Assembly: GCF_016735515.1 (NCBI RefSeq)
Contig: NZ_JAERQZ010000001.1
Coordinates: forward strand, 3,274,746 to 3,338,745
DNA length: 64,000 nt
Source of the DNA: Piscinibacter sp. HJYY11
GTDB lineage: Bacteria; Pseudomonadota; Gammaproteobacteria; Burkholderiales; Burkholderiaceae_C
Direction: 5' to 3'
Both the position numbers and the translations under genes were made by a program. The notes beneath the pieces were generated by a model. The model saw only the letters and a list, made by a program, of their open reading frames with translations, did not search any database and had not been told where the DNA came from. How positions within the stretch are numbered: position 1 is the stretch's first letter; every line of letters starts with the position of its first letter. Positions 55,508 to 64,000 of this stretch are shown piece after piece.

Positions 55508-56032
55508 ATGCTTCGCGCCATTGCCCTGTTTGTCGTCGTGGTCCTGATCGGCCTGTTTGCGCTGGTCAACTGGACCGCGTTCACCACGCCCACCACCCTC
55601 TCGCTGCTCTTCACCGACGTGCAGGCGCCTCTCGGCCTGATCATGCTCGGCCTGGCGGTGTTCCTCACGCTGCTCTTCACCCTGTGGGCGATCTCGATGC
55701 AGGCCTCGACGCTGATGGAGGCGCGCCGCCTGAACCGCGAGCTGCAGGCCCAGCGCGAGCTGGCCGACACCGCCGAGGCCTCGCGCTTCGTCGAGCTGCG
55801 CAGCTACGTGGGTGCGGAGCTGCAGCGTTCGATCGCCGAGGCCCACCGCGGGCACGAAGAGCTGCTGTCTCGCCTCACCCACCTGGAAGGCGCGATGCGC
55901 CTGGCGCTGGAGCACAACGCCAACTCGGTGGCGGCGAGCCTCGGCGAGTTCGAAGACCGCCTGGAGCGCGGCGACCGGCCGCCGCCCGAGATCCTGTCCC
56001 GTGGCGACGGCATTCCGCCGCTGCGCCGCTGA
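55508..56032 (+). CDS. LapA-like (DUF1049) membrane protein
   Basis: The 174-residue protein has two N-terminal membrane helices (about 3-22 and 42-62) separated by a short loop, then a long polar helical/coiled-coil tail (MEARRLNRELQAQRELADTAEASRF...). LapA domains act in assembly of lipopolysaccharide transport regulation. The tail is longer than in classic LapA. It is monocistronic and ends six bases from the convergent RND gene. Confidence 0.78.
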   Translation: MLRAIALFVVVVLIGLFALVNWTAFTTPTTLSLLFTDVQAPLGLIMLGLAVFLTLLFTLWAISMQASTLMEARRLNRELQAQRELADTAEASRFVELRSYVGAELQRSIAEAHRGHEELLSRLTHLEGAMRLALEHNANSVAASLGEFEDRLERGDRPPPEILSRGDGIPPLRR

Positions 56033-56038
56033 GTCGCC

Positions 56039-59000
56039 TTACTTGCCCTCGTCGGCCACCAGCGGCGGCGTGCCGGCCGGCGGGTGCTCGTGCGGGTGTT
56101 GGTGGTGGTGCCGCTTGGTGTGCTTCGCCACCCACTGCTCGATGTCGTCGACGAAGGTGAAGACGACCGGGATCACGAGCAGGCTCAGGAAGGTGGAGGT
56201 GATCAGCCCGCCGATCACCACGATGGCCATCGGTGAGCGGAAGCTCGGGTCCACGCCCAGGCCGATGGCGATCGGCATCATGCCGGCGCCCATCGCGATG
56301 GTGGTCATCACGATCGGCCGCGCGCGCTTGTGGCAGGCGTCGAGCAGGGCGTCCCAGCGGTTCAGGCCGTGCTCGCGCCGCGCGAGGATCACGTAGTCGA
56401 TCAGCAGGATCGAGTTCTTCGTCGCGATGCCCATCAGCATGATCAGGCCGATCATCGACGGCATCGAGAACGCCGTGTGCGTGATGAAGAGCGCGAGGAA
56501 GGCCCCCGGGATTGACAGCACCAGCGCCACCAGGATGGTGGCCGGCTGCACGAAGTCCTTGAAGAGCAGCACCAGCACGATGTAGATGCACAGCACGCCG
56601 GTCGCCATGGCGAGCAGGAAGCCCGACACCAGCTCGCCCATCGCTTCGGCATCGCCCACTTCGGTCTGCGTCACGCCGGCAGGCAGGTTCTTGATGCTCG
56701 GCAGGTTGAGCGCCTGCTCCTGCACCTGGCCGAGCGGCTGCTGGTTGAGCTCGATCTCGAAGTTGACGTTGCGGCGGCGGTCGAAGCGCGCGATCTCGGC
56801 CGGGCCGCTGGCCAGCTCGATGGTGGCCACGTTCGACAGCGGCACCGGGCCGCGCGCGCCGGGCACCGGCAGGCGCGAGAGCACCTCGATGTCCTGGCGG
56901 CCGGCGTCGGAGAGCTTCACGACGACGGGCACCTGGCGCTCGGAGAGGTTCATCTTCGCGAGGCCCTGGTCGTAGTCGCCGGCGGTGGCGATGCGCAGGG
57001 TGTCGGCGATTGCCGCCGAGGTGACGCCGAGGTCGGCCGCGCGCGCGAAGTCGGGCCGCACCACGAGCTCGGGCCGCACCAGGCTCGCGGTGGACGTGAC
57101 CGCGCCGATGCCGGGGATGGTGCGCAGCTCGCGCTCGACCACCGCCGCGTGCTGGGCCAGCACCCGGCCGTCTTCACCGGCCAGCACCAGCACGTACTTC
57201 TCGCTGGACGCGCCCAGGCCCACCTTGACACGCGCACCCGGCAGCACCTCGAGCGCAGTGCGCAGCTGGGCCTCGATGTCCTGCTTGCTGATGCCCTTGC
57301 GGTCGTTGCGGTGGGTCATGTTGATCGTCAGCACCGCCTTGCGTACCTCGGCCGCGCCTTGCGGGGCGAAGGGGTCGGCGCCCGCGCTGCCACCGCCGAT
57401 GGCGGTGTAGACCATCTTGATCTGCGGGTTCTGCTGCACGATCTCGCGCGCCTGCTCGGCGAGCGCGTAGGTGTCCTTGAAGGTGCTGCCGGGCGGCAGC
57501 GTCACGGTCACCTGCGTCTGCGAGAGGTCGTCGGGCGGGATGAAGCCGGTCGGCAGCAAGGGCACCAGTGCAAACGAGCCGATGAAGAACACCGCCGCAC
57601 CCAAGAGCGTGAGCAGGCGGTGCTTCAGGCACCAGCTGACCCAGCCCATGTAGATGGTGAGCCACTTGGCGTCGGTGTGCTCGCGCTTGGGCTTGCGCAG
57701 GATGTAGGCCGCCATCATCGGCGTGAGCATCCGCGCGACCACCAGCGAGAAGAAGACCGCGATGGCCGCCGTCCAGCCGAACTGCACGAAGAACTTGCCC
57801 GGGATGCCGCCCATGAAGGCGGTCGGCAGGAACACCGCGATCAGCGTGAAGGTGGTGGCGATCACCGCGAGGCCGATCTCGTCGGCCGCTTCCATCGCCG
57901 CCTGGAAGGGCGTCTTGCCCTCGCGCAGGTGGCGCATGATGTTCTCGATCTCGACGATCGCATCGTCGACCAGCACCCCTACCACCAGCGAGAGGCTGAG
58001 CAGCGTGACCACGTTGATGGTGAAGCCCATCGCGTGCATCACGGCGAAGGTGGGGATGGCCGACAGCGGCAACGCCACCGCGGAGACGATGGTGGCGCGC
58101 AGGTCGCGCAGGAAGAGGAACACCACCAGCACGGCGAGTGCCGCGCCTTCGTACAGCAGCTTCATCGAGCCGTCGTAGTTCTCGATCACCGGGTCGACGA
58201 AGTTGAAGGCCTCGGTGATGGTGATGTCGGGGTGCTCGGTCTTGAGCTTCTCGAGCGCCGCGCGCACGCCGTTGGTGACGTCGATCTCGCTGGCGCCCCG
58301 CGAGCGCACGATCTCGAAGCTGACCACCGGCTTGCCGTTGAGCAGCGCCGCCTGGCGCCGCTCGGCGACCGTGTCGCTGACCTTGGCGATGGCGTCGAGC
58401 CGCACGTGGCGGCCGTCGCTGAGCGTGACCTCCATCGCGGCAAGCTCCTGCGCCGTCTGCACGGTGGCGAGCGTGCGCACCGACTGCTCGGCGCCGCCCA
58501 GGTCGGCCCGGCCGCCGGAGGCTTCCTGCTGGATCTGGCGCAGCTGGCGCGAGACGTCGGCCGCGGTGATGTTGAGCGCGAGCATGCGCGACGGGTCGAG
58601 CTCGACGCGCACCTCGCGCGACACGCCGCCCACGCGGGTGACGGCGCCGACGCCGTTCACCGCGAGCATGGTCTTGCTGACTTGGTTGTCGATGAACCAC
58701 GACAGCGCCTCGTCGTCCATGCGCGTGCTGGCCACCGTGTAGGTGAGGATCGGCGTGCCCGCGAGGTTGACCTTCTGGATCACCGGGTCGCGCAGGTCGG
58801 CGGGCAGGTCGGAGCGCACGCGCGAGACGGCGTCGCGCACCTCGTCGACGGCCTCTTGCGTGGGCTTCTCCAGCCGGAACTCGGCGGTGAGGATGGCCGT
58901 GCCGTCCTGCAGCGTGGTGTAGATGTGCTTGAGCCCCTGGACGGTGGCCAGCGAGTTCTCGATCTTGCGCGCGACCTCGGTCTCCATCTGCGCCGGCGAG

Positions 59001-59164
59001 GCGCCCGGCAGCGAGGCCGTGATGGTGACCATCGGCAGGTCGATGTCGGGGAAATTCTGGACCTTCATCGCCTTGAACCCGAGCAGGCCTGCCAGGGTCA
59101 GCATGATGAAGAGGAGGATGGCCGGCGTCGGGTTGCGGATCGACCAGGACGAGACGTTGATCAT
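56039..59164 (-). CDS. RND efflux transporter, inner-membrane permease
   Basis: The 1041-residue HAE-1/MdtBC-like pump has 12 membrane segments and two large periplasmic loops. The proton-relay acidic residues appear in the fourth helix (VGVLVDDAIVEIENI). The family exports toxic small molecules with proton motive force. The membrane-fusion partner starts upstream on the same strand, 14 bases away. No outer-membrane channel gene lies in the window, so TolC or OprM-like protein must come from elsewhere. Substrates cannot be given. Confidence 0.93.
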   Translation of the reverse strand: MINVSSWSIRNPTPAILLFIMLTLAGLLGFKAMKVQNFPDIDLPMVTITASLPGASPAQMETEVARKIENSLATVQGLKHIYTTLQDGTAILTAEFRLEKPTQEAVDEVRDAVSRVRSDLPADLRDPVIQKVNLAGTPILTYTVASTRMDDEALSWFIDNQVSKTMLAVNGVGAVTRVGGVSREVRVELDPSRMLALNITAADVSRQLRQIQQEASGGRADLGGAEQSVRTLATVQTAQELAAMEVTLSDGRHVRLDAIAKVSDTVAERRQAALLNGKPVVSFEIVRSRGASEIDVTNGVRAALEKLKTEHPDITITEAFNFVDPVIENYDGSMKLLYEGAALAVLVVFLFLRDLRATIVSAVALPLSAIPTFAVMHAMGFTINVVTLLSLSLVVGVLVDDAIVEIENIMRHLREGKTPFQAAMEAADEIGLAVIATTFTLIAVFLPTAFMGGIPGKFFVQFGWTAAIAVFFSLVVARMLTPMMAAYILRKPKREHTDAKWLTIYMGWVSWCLKHRLLTLLGAAVFFIGSFALVPLLPTGFIPPDDLSQTQVTVTLPPGSTFKDTYALAEQAREIVQQNPQIKMVYTAIGGGSAGADPFAPQGAAEVRKAVLTINMTHRNDRKGISKQDIEAQLRTALEVLPGARVKVGLGASSEKYVLVLAGEDGRVLAQHAAVVERELRTIPGIGAVTSTASLVRPELVVRPDFARAADLGVTSAAIADTLRIATAGDYDQGLAKMNLSERQVPVVVKLSDAGRQDIEVLSRLPVPGARGPVPLSNVATIELASGPAEIARFDRRRNVNFEIELNQQPLGQVQEQALNLPSIKNLPAGVTQTEVGDAEAMGELVSGFLLAMATGVLCIYIVLVLLFKDFVQPATILVALVLSIPGAFLALFITHTAFSMPSMIGLIMLMGIATKNSILLIDYVILARREHGLNRWDALLDACHKRARPIVMTTIAMGAGMMPIAIGLGVDPSFRSPMAIVVIGGLITSTFLSLLVIPVVFTFVDDIEQWVAKHTKRHHHQHPHEHPPAGTPPLVADEGK

Positions 59165-59178
59165 GGGGCGTCCCTCGT

Positions 59179-60351
59179 TTATTTCTTCGGCGCGGCGACC
59201 GGCTTCACCGAGCCGCCGGGGGCGGGCACCGCGGGCGTGGCCTCGACCACGCGCACCACGTCGCCTTCGGCCAGGAATCCGCCGCCGGCGGCCACGACCT
59301 TGGTCTGCGCATCGAGCCCGCTCGTGATCTCGATGCGGTCACCCACACGCCGGCCCACGCCCACCTTGGACTGGGTGACCTTGCTGTCCGGGCCGACCTT
59401 GAGCACGTAGTTGAAACCGTCGCGCAGCACCACCGCGCCTTGCGGCAGCGTGAGCGCCTCGCTCTGGCCGATGTCGAATTCCCCGCGGGCGTACATGCCG
59501 GCCTTCACGTCAGGGCTGGCACCGAGGTCGACGTAGACGATGCCGTTGCGCGTCTGCGCATCGACGGTCGGGGCGACCATGCGCACCTTGCCGGTGACCG
59601 GTGCCGCGGTGTTGGTGGCGACCACGCTGGCCACCATGCCGGGCTTCAGGCGGGCCAGGTCGGCGGAGGCGACTTCGGCACGCCACTCCAGGCGGCCCTG
59701 CCGGATCAGGCGGAACAGCTCCTGCCCGGCGGGCAGCACCGCGCCGACGGTCGCGCTGCGCGCCGAGATGATGCCGTTGTCGGGCGCGACCACCTGGGCC
59801 TGCGCCACGCGGAGCTGCGCGACCCTGTACGAGGCCTTGGCCGCTTCCAGGCGCGCCTGCGCGGTGCGCTCACCGGTCAGGTAGTTGTTGATCTGCTGGC
59901 CGCTCAGGGCGCCGGCCGGGCCCAGCTCGCGGGCGCGCTGCGCATTGGCGGCGGCCTCGCCCAGCATGGCTTCGGCCTCGGCCACCGCCGCCTTGGCCTG
60001 CAGCAGGTCGGCCTGCACCGTGTCGCTCGCGAAGACGGCCAGCACCTGGCCCTTCTTCACCACGTCGCCCACGTTGGCCCGCACCTCGGCCAGGCGCAGG
60101 CCGTTGGCTTCGGTGCCCACGCTCGCTTCCTGCCAGGGAGCAATGTTGCCGTTGGCGCTGATCTTCATCGGCAGCTTTGCCGTCTGCGCCTGCGTCACCG
60201 TGACGGTGAGGGCGGCCTTGACGGGGGCCGCGGCTTTCCCGTCCTTGGCCTCTTTCTTCGGTTCGTCGGCGGCGTGCACCCCCAGTCCGTAGAGGGCAGC
60301 GAGCACGAGGGCCAGGGCGGGCAGCAGGATGGTCTTGGGGCGCAGGGTCAT
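59179..60351 (-). CDS. RND efflux periplasmic adaptor (membrane fusion protein)
   Basis: The 390-residue protein begins with a signal/anchor helix (ILLPALALVLAALYGLGVHA), then a Lys-rich linker, barrel-sandwich hybrid (VRANVGDVVKKGQVLAVF), alpha-hairpin and beta-barrel domains. It connects the RND pump with an outer-membrane channel. Its start at ATG 60351 is preceded by a poor ribosome-binding site. It is the first gene of the efflux operon. The upstream 275 bases hold a palindrome at 60412-60429 and no gene. Confidence 0.92.
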   Translation of the reverse strand: MTLRPKTILLPALALVLAALYGLGVHAADEPKKEAKDGKAAAPVKAALTVTVTQAQTAKLPMKISANGNIAPWQEASVGTEANGLRLAEVRANVGDVVKKGQVLAVFASDTVQADLLQAKAAVAEAEAMLGEAAANAQRARELGPAGALSGQQINNYLTGERTAQARLEAAKASYRVAQLRVAQAQVVAPDNGIISARSATVGAVLPAGQELFRLIRQGRLEWRAEVASADLARLKPGMVASVVATNTAAPVTGKVRMVAPTVDAQTRNGIVYVDLGASPDVKAGMYARGEFDIGQSEALTLPQGAVVLRDGFNYVLKVGPDSKVTQSKVGVGRRVGDRIEITSGLDAQTKVVAAGGGFLAEGDVVRVVEATPAVPAPGGSVKPVAAPKK

Positions 60352-60411
60352 GGTGGTGTCGAGGCAAGGCAACGCCGGCACGAGGCGGGGCGCGATGCTG
60401 ACACGGCCCTG

Positions 60412-60429
60412 CTGACACCATCGTGTCAG
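60412..60429. promoter_or_regulatory. Palindrome upstream of RND efflux operon
   Basis: CTGACAC (60412-60418) and GTGTCAG (60423-60429) flank CATC; a further CTGACAC lies at 60398-60404. Located about 60-80 bases before the adaptor start, in the 275-base gap with no gene. It could be a repressor site of TetR or MarR type. No regulator gene is adjacent. Confidence 0.4.
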
Positions 60430-60626
60430 GAAGGAGACCAAGTCAATGCCGCGCCTGCGCACATGCAGGCTGTGTGGGTACTGCGTTTCGAACAGGGACG
60501 CGCGTCGGTGCGGGTGGCGCTGCCGACGCTGCGCGGCGTGAACTGGCGATGGTAAACCCGGGCGGGGGATCACCCCTGCGCGCTCCCGCGCGCGGGGTCG
60601 GGCACCTTCACATCTTCTTAATGCGA

Positions 60627-61742
60627 TCAGTGCAGAAGAGACAGCTGCCGGGCGGGTTGTACGGCGCGCTGGCGCAGCACGGCGTGCGGCACGTAGCCGC
60701 GGCTCTCGAGGTTCCAGCCGTCGGTGGCGGCATCGTTGCTGACCTGCTGCACGTGTGTGGTGCCGAGCTTGCGGGCACTGGCGCGGGCGACCACGCTTTC
60801 GCACTGCTCGGCCGTGAGCAGGCTGGCGAAGGCCGTCCAGCGCTGCAGGGTGAGCGGGTTGCGCCACGCATCTTCGATCGCCCAGCGGGCGGCCACGCCT
60901 TCGGCGCCCTTGGCTTCGAGCACGCGCGGCAGCAGTGCATGGAAGAAGGTCTGGAAGGCACGGCGTGCGGCCTTGCCCGGCAGCAGGTCTTCGATGCGGG
61001 CGATGCGGTGGCTCCAGCCGGCCACCAGCAGCTGCTGGCTGATGAAGGCCTGCAGTGCCTGGGCGGGGTTGAAGAGGCGCAGGCGGTTGGGCGGCAGCAC
61101 CAGCAGCGGCAGCGTGCAGGCCTCGGCGTGCGACAGCGGCTCGACGAAGCTGCACAGCGTGGCCACGCGCGACCACTGGGCGGCGTTCAGCCCGCCGATG
61201 CCGCCGAGCTGGCCCTCCTCGATCAGCTTCGCGAAGCGCTGCGCGTCGCGGAACCCGTGTGCGGCCTTGCCGTGGTTGGCCTTGGTGCTGATGATGGCCA
61301 GGTTGCCCGCGGCATAACCGGCGTCGCTGCGCACCCGGTCGATGGACGCATCGCTGCCTTCCATCGTGGCGCTGCTGAGGGCCACGCGCGTGATCGGGCA
61401 GTGCGTCACGTCGATCTGCTGCAGGTAGTGCGGCGTCACCTGCACCAGCTCGACGCTGCGGCCGCGCAGCCAGGCGTTCAGGCGCAGCTGCAGCCACTTG
61501 CGCACGTGGCGCGTCGGCTCCAGGGTGCGGCGCCCGAAGGTGGCCTGGCCGGCGAGCCAGCCGTTGCGCAGTGCCGAAGGCTCCTGCGCATACGGCGCGG
61601 GCGGCGTGACGGCATGGTGCGCGTAGTCCCAGCCGAGCTCGAAGCCGATCTGCTCGTGCGTGGTGAGGGTGGTGGTGGCGTTGTGCAGCTCGAGGGCCGG
61701 GTGCTGCTCGATCTTGGCGGGGGACTTGAGTTCGGTCGTCAT
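60627..61742 (-). CDS. Hypothetical protein with HNH-like segment
   Basis: The 371-residue protein has an unassigned N-terminal part, then a stretch at 115-160 like an HNH nuclease core: HCPIT, then SIDRVRSDAGYAAGN with the ordered Asp135, Tyr143 and Asn147, and Asn156/Lys159 at the end. The classic second His is not obvious, so the nuclease may be divergent or inactive. The remaining C-terminal 200 residues are helical and unknown. ACGGAGA precedes ATG 61742. It is divergent from the WYL regulator, with two palindromic operators between. No other family found. Confidence 0.6.
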   Translation of the reverse strand: MTTELKSPAKIEQHPALELHNATTTLTTHEQIGFELGWDYAHHAVTPPAPYAQEPSALRNGWLAGQATFGRRTLEPTRHVRKWLQLRLNAWLRGRSVELVQVTPHYLQQIDVTHCPITRVALSSATMEGSDASIDRVRSDAGYAAGNLAIISTKANHGKAAHGFRDAQRFAKLIEEGQLGGIGGLNAAQWSRVATLCSFVEPLSHAEACTLPLLVLPPNRLRLFNPAQALQAFISQQLLVAGWSHRIARIEDLLPGKAARRAFQTFFHALLPRVLEAKGAEGVAARWAIEDAWRNPLTLQRWTAFASLLTAEQCESVVARASARKLGTTHVQQVSNDAATDGWNLESRGYVPHAVLRQRAVQPARQLSLLH

Positions 61743-61781
61743 GGGGTTCTCCGTTGCGGTAAAGCCAGTGTGGCGACCGGG

Positions 61782-61800
61782 TGGCTCATCAAATGAGCCA
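61782..61800. promoter_or_regulatory. Putative WYL-regulator operator, HNH side
   Basis: TGGCTCA (61782-61788), TCAAA, TGAGCCA (61794-61800): a perfect 7-base dyad. The same 7-5-7 dyad recurs at 61847-61865. It lies 40 bases above the HNH-like gene start. Confidence 0.62.
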
Positions 61801-61846
61801 GTGCGAGCTGTCGCGGATCCGCATCACCCGGTATGCTCGCGGCCGG

Positions 61847-61865
61847 TGGCTCATGTGGTGAGCCT
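61847..61865. promoter_or_regulatory. Putative WYL-regulator operator, regulator side
   Basis: TGGCTCA (61847-61853), TGTGG, TGAGCCT (61859-61865), one mismatch from a perfect dyad. It is 20 bases before the regulator start and just after a TATGCT -10-like hexamer (61832-61837), which would suit autorepression. Confidence 0.6.
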
Positions 61866-61885
61866 GTGCCTTGAGATGAAAGTGC

Positions 61886-62854
61886 ATGGACCGGACCGAA
61901 CGCTTCTACAAGATCGAGCGCCTGCTGCGTGCCCGCGGCTGCGTGAGCTTCGCCGCGCTGCAGGAGGAACTCGACGTGTCGCCCGCCACGCTCAAGCGCG
62001 ACCTGCAGTACCTGCGTGACCGGCTTGACGCGCCCATCGTCTACGACCGCTTCGACAACGGCTACCGCTTCGAGCAGGATGCGCGGCACGAGCTGCCCGG
62101 CATGTGGTTCAACGAGAAGGAGATCACCGCGCTCTTGACCATGCACCAGTTGATGTCGGGGCTGGACGACGACGGCGTGCTCTCGCGCCACCTGCAGCCG
62201 CTGATCGACAAGCTGCAGGGCATGCTCGGCGGCGACGAAGGCGAGTCGCGCGAGCTGATGCGGCGCGTGAAGCTCATCTCCACCGCCCGCCGTCGCGCGC
62301 CGAGCCGCCACTTCGAGCTGCTGGGCGGTGCGCTGGTGCAGAAGAAGCGCGTGTGGATGCGCTACTTCAAGCGCAGCGACCGCAAGGAGAGCGAGCGCGA
62401 GGTCTCGCCGCAGCGCCTGGTCAACTACCGCAACACCTGGTACCTCGATGCCTGGTGCCACGCGAGCGAGGGCCTGCGCCGTTTCGCGCTCGACGCCATC
62501 CGCGAGGCGAAGGTTCAGGACACCAGGGCGCGCCAGGTGCCGCTGAAGGAGCTGGAAGCCGAGCTCGACGCCGGCTACGGCATCTACAGCGGCGCCGGCG
62601 CCAAGGTGAAGTGGGCCACGCTGGTGTTCCATGCCGACGCGGCCCAGTGGGTCGCCGCCGAGGAGTGGCACCCCGGGCAGCAAGGCCGCTGGCTCGCCGA
62701 CGGCCGCTACGAGCTGCGCGTGCCCTACAGCGACCCGACCGAGCTGGTGATGGACGTGCTGCGCCATGGCGACTCGGTCACCGTGACCGGCGACAAAGCC
62801 CTTGCCACCCTCATCGCCCAGCGCTTGCGCAGTGCCGCCGCGCAGTACGCTTGA
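61886..62854 (+). CDS. WYL-domain HTH transcriptional regulator
   Basis: The 322-residue regulator has an N-terminal DeoR/HTH_11-type helix-turn-helix (CVSFAALQEELDVSPATLKRDLQYLRDRL, about 19-47), a WYL domain (about 145-215: KRVWMRYFKRSDRKESEREVSPQRLVNYRNTWYLDAWCH) and a WCX tail. WYL domains sense nucleic-acid or nucleotide ligands in several defence and DNA-damage regulators. Divergent from the HNH-like gene with paired operators between. DUF427 gene follows 23 bases downstream. Confidence 0.92.
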   Translation: MDRTERFYKIERLLRARGCVSFAALQEELDVSPATLKRDLQYLRDRLDAPIVYDRFDNGYRFEQDARHELPGMWFNEKEITALLTMHQLMSGLDDDGVLSRHLQPLIDKLQGMLGGDEGESRELMRRVKLISTARRRAPSRHFELLGGALVQKKRVWMRYFKRSDRKESEREVSPQRLVNYRNTWYLDAWCHASEGLRRFALDAIREAKVQDTRARQVPLKELEAELDAGYGIYSGAGAKVKWATLVFHADAAQWVAAEEWHPGQQGRWLADGRYELRVPYSDPTELVMDVLRHGDSVTVTGDKALATLIAQRLRSAAAQYA

Positions 62855-62877
62855 CGCCCCGACCCACAGGAGACCGC

Positions 62878-63156
62878 ATGAAAGCCACCTGGAACGGCGT
62901 GACCCTCGCCGAGAGCGACGACACCGTGGTCGTCGAAGGCAACCACTACTTCCCCGAGAGCAGCCTGAAGCGCGAGTACGTGACGTTCAGCAACCACCGC
63001 ACGAGCTGCCCGTGGAAGGGGCAGGCGTACTACTACAGCCTGTTCGTCAACGGCGAGATGAACCCCGACGCAGTCTGGTACTACCCCGAGCCGAGCGAAG
63101 CCGCGTCGCAGATCAAGGGGCGGGTGGCGTTCTGGAAAGGTGTGAAGGTCGAGTGA
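62878..63156 (+). CDS. DUF427 domain protein
   Basis: The 92-residue protein (MKATWNGVTLAESDDTVVVEGNHYFPESSLKREYVTFSNHRTSCPWKG) is a typical single DUF427 domain. The fold is a small beta structure; function is unknown, but CPWKG is its most conserved feature. CAGGAGA precedes ATG 62878. It is 23 bases from the WYL gene on the same strand, so co-transcription is possible. It is convergent with the flavoprotein, 3 bases apart. Confidence 0.9.
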   Translation: MKATWNGVTLAESDDTVVVEGNHYFPESSLKREYVTFSNHRTSCPWKGQAYYYSLFVNGEMNPDAVWYYPEPSEAASQIKGRVAFWKGVKVE

Positions 63157-63159
63157 CCT

Positions 63160-64000
63160 TCACTTCGCCCGCGGGCGCTCGAGCTTCGGCGGCGTGAGCC
63201 GCCCGGCGCGCAGCTCGCCCACCGCATGCGCCACGGCGCGGGCGACGTTGCGCACCTCCTGCTCGAAGCCGTGCTCTCGGTCGAGCGCTTCGTGGCTGTT
63301 GAAGTAGGGCTCGTAGTAACCGACGTAGCGGTCGAGCCGCGCCAGCGCGCCGGCGTCGATGAAGCCCATCCAGTCGAGCCAGTCGCTCAGCGCGCGGCGG
63401 GTGCCTTCGATGCCGGCCACATCGCCGTGCACCACCAGACCGTAGGCGCGGCCCGCGAGGTGCTGCGGGTAGTGCCACCCCTTGGCCTCGATCTCTTTCG
63501 CGAGCGCCGCCTTCTTGCCCTGGGTGCTCGTCGGGTCGGGGTTGCCGCCGTCGGCGCACACCAGGCGGTCGATCATCAGCTTGAGCACACTCGGGCTCTG
63601 GTACCAGTGCACCGGCGCTGCGATGATCACCGCGTGCGCCGACACCCAGCGCTCGTAGATCTCGGCCATCCAGTCGTTGGTCTGGCCGGTGGCGTGGTTG
63701 GGGTAGCAGCTGCACGGCCAATGGCACAGCGGCATCGCGGTCGACACGCAGCCCTTGCAGGGGTGGATGTGGCGGTCGTAGTCGGAGGTGATGAGGCTCA
63801 GGTCGAGCAGGTCGACCGCGGTCTGCTGCGCGGTGAGCTCGTCGCGCAGCCACTTGGTGATGCGCCAGGTCTTCGACATCTCGCCGGGGCAGGTGCCATC
63901 GTTGCGCGGCGCGCCGCAGATGACGAGCACGCGTGAGGGCGTGGCCGGTTGCGCCCAACGCTGCTGCGCAGCCTCGAGCTGCTCCTTGGCGGCACGCCAG
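63160..64000 (-). CDS. NADPH-dependent FMN reductase/flavodoxin-fold oxidoreductase, start outside window
   Basis: At least 280 residues of a flavodoxin-like fold are seen: RVLVICGAPRNDGTCPGEMSKTWRI (FMN phosphate loop), a Cys-rich HPCKGCVSTAMPLCHWPCSCY, then IIAAPVHWYQSPSVLKLMIDRLV. The frame stays open from 63930 to the window end (WRAAKEQLEAAQQRWAQ...), so the gene begins beyond 64000 and the GTG at 63930 is not the true start. The Cys cluster (4 Cys) may bind iron-sulfur or zinc as in some multimeric flavodoxin reductases. Role unknown. Confidence 0.85.
   Translation of the reverse strand, partial: WRAAKEQLEAAQQRWAQPATPSRVLVICGAPRNDGTCPGEMSKTWRITKWLRDELTAQQTAVDLLDLSLITSDYDRHIHPCKGCVSTAMPLCHWPCSCYPNHATGQTNDWMAEIYERWVSAHAVIIAAPVHWYQSPSVLKLMIDRLVCADGGNPDPTSTQGKKAALAKEIEAKGWHYPQHLAGRAYGLVVHGDVAGIEGTRRALSDWLDWMGFIDAGALARLDRYVGYYEPYFNSHEALDREHGFEQEVRNVARAVAHAVGELRAGRLTPPKLERPRAK

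Noticed and set aside
57149..59410. 753-codon + strand frame over the RND permease
   Set aside because: Antisense to a clear transporter gene; low-complexity His/Arg-rich product.

Overview
The window is a GC-rich bacterial chromosome segment. Gene content and protein sequences suggest a betaproteobacterium of the order Burkholderiales, most like the Rubrivivax/Leptothrix/Rhizobacter side of the order; this is a judgement from family resemblance, not a search. It spans the replication-origin neighbourhood: rpmH, rnpA, yidD, yidC and mnmE run leftward, and dnaA, dnaN and gyrB run rightward. No rRNA, tRNA, CRISPR array, insertion sequence or prophage was recognised.

Layout. 1-4530: the edge of a probable kdsD/kpsF-type gene, a Kef-type antiporter, a secreted lipoprotein hydrolase and a cyclic-nucleotide-binding protein. 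4531-14270: the origin block, with a probable dnaA promoter overlapped by a perfect DnaA box. 14291-22000: csbD, an ethanolamine operon (eat-eutB-eutC) without microcompartment genes, some stress and hypothetical genes, and gshA. 22020-30450: a dienelactone hydrolase, then an NAD island: pncA-like, pncB, nadE and nadM-nudix on the + strand, facing a PARG-type macrodomain gene and kptA on the - strand, then nrtR. 30450-36300: LacI regulator, oxidoreductase operon, methyltransferase and a nested-palindrome element. 36315-47800: LysR, nitronate monooxygenase, BrkB/CBS pair, DUF2157 and DUF4401-GDYXXLXY membrane proteins, hydratase, thiolase, PhoX phosphatase, TetR and fpr. 47890-60350: a hybrid histidine kinase, an Mrr-like nuclease with zinc ribbon, an M14 peptidase, azoR/LysR, a LapA-like protein and an RND efflux pair. 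60627-64000: an HNH-like protein divergent from a WYL regulator, a DUF427 protein and a partial flavoprotein.

The most interesting part is 23140-30450. The same 19-bp motif (arms like AAGTTG and CAACTT, 7-bp spacer) lies before pncA and twice between kptA and nrtR. NrtR proteins sense ADP-ribose or related compounds. The window therefore suggests one circuit linking NAD salvage, NAD-dependent RNA 2'-phosphate removal (KptA), ADP-ribose release (PARG) and feedback through NrtR. A second candidate is 60627-62854: a possible HNH nuclease and a WYL regulator share a divergent promoter carrying two copies of a 19-bp palindrome.
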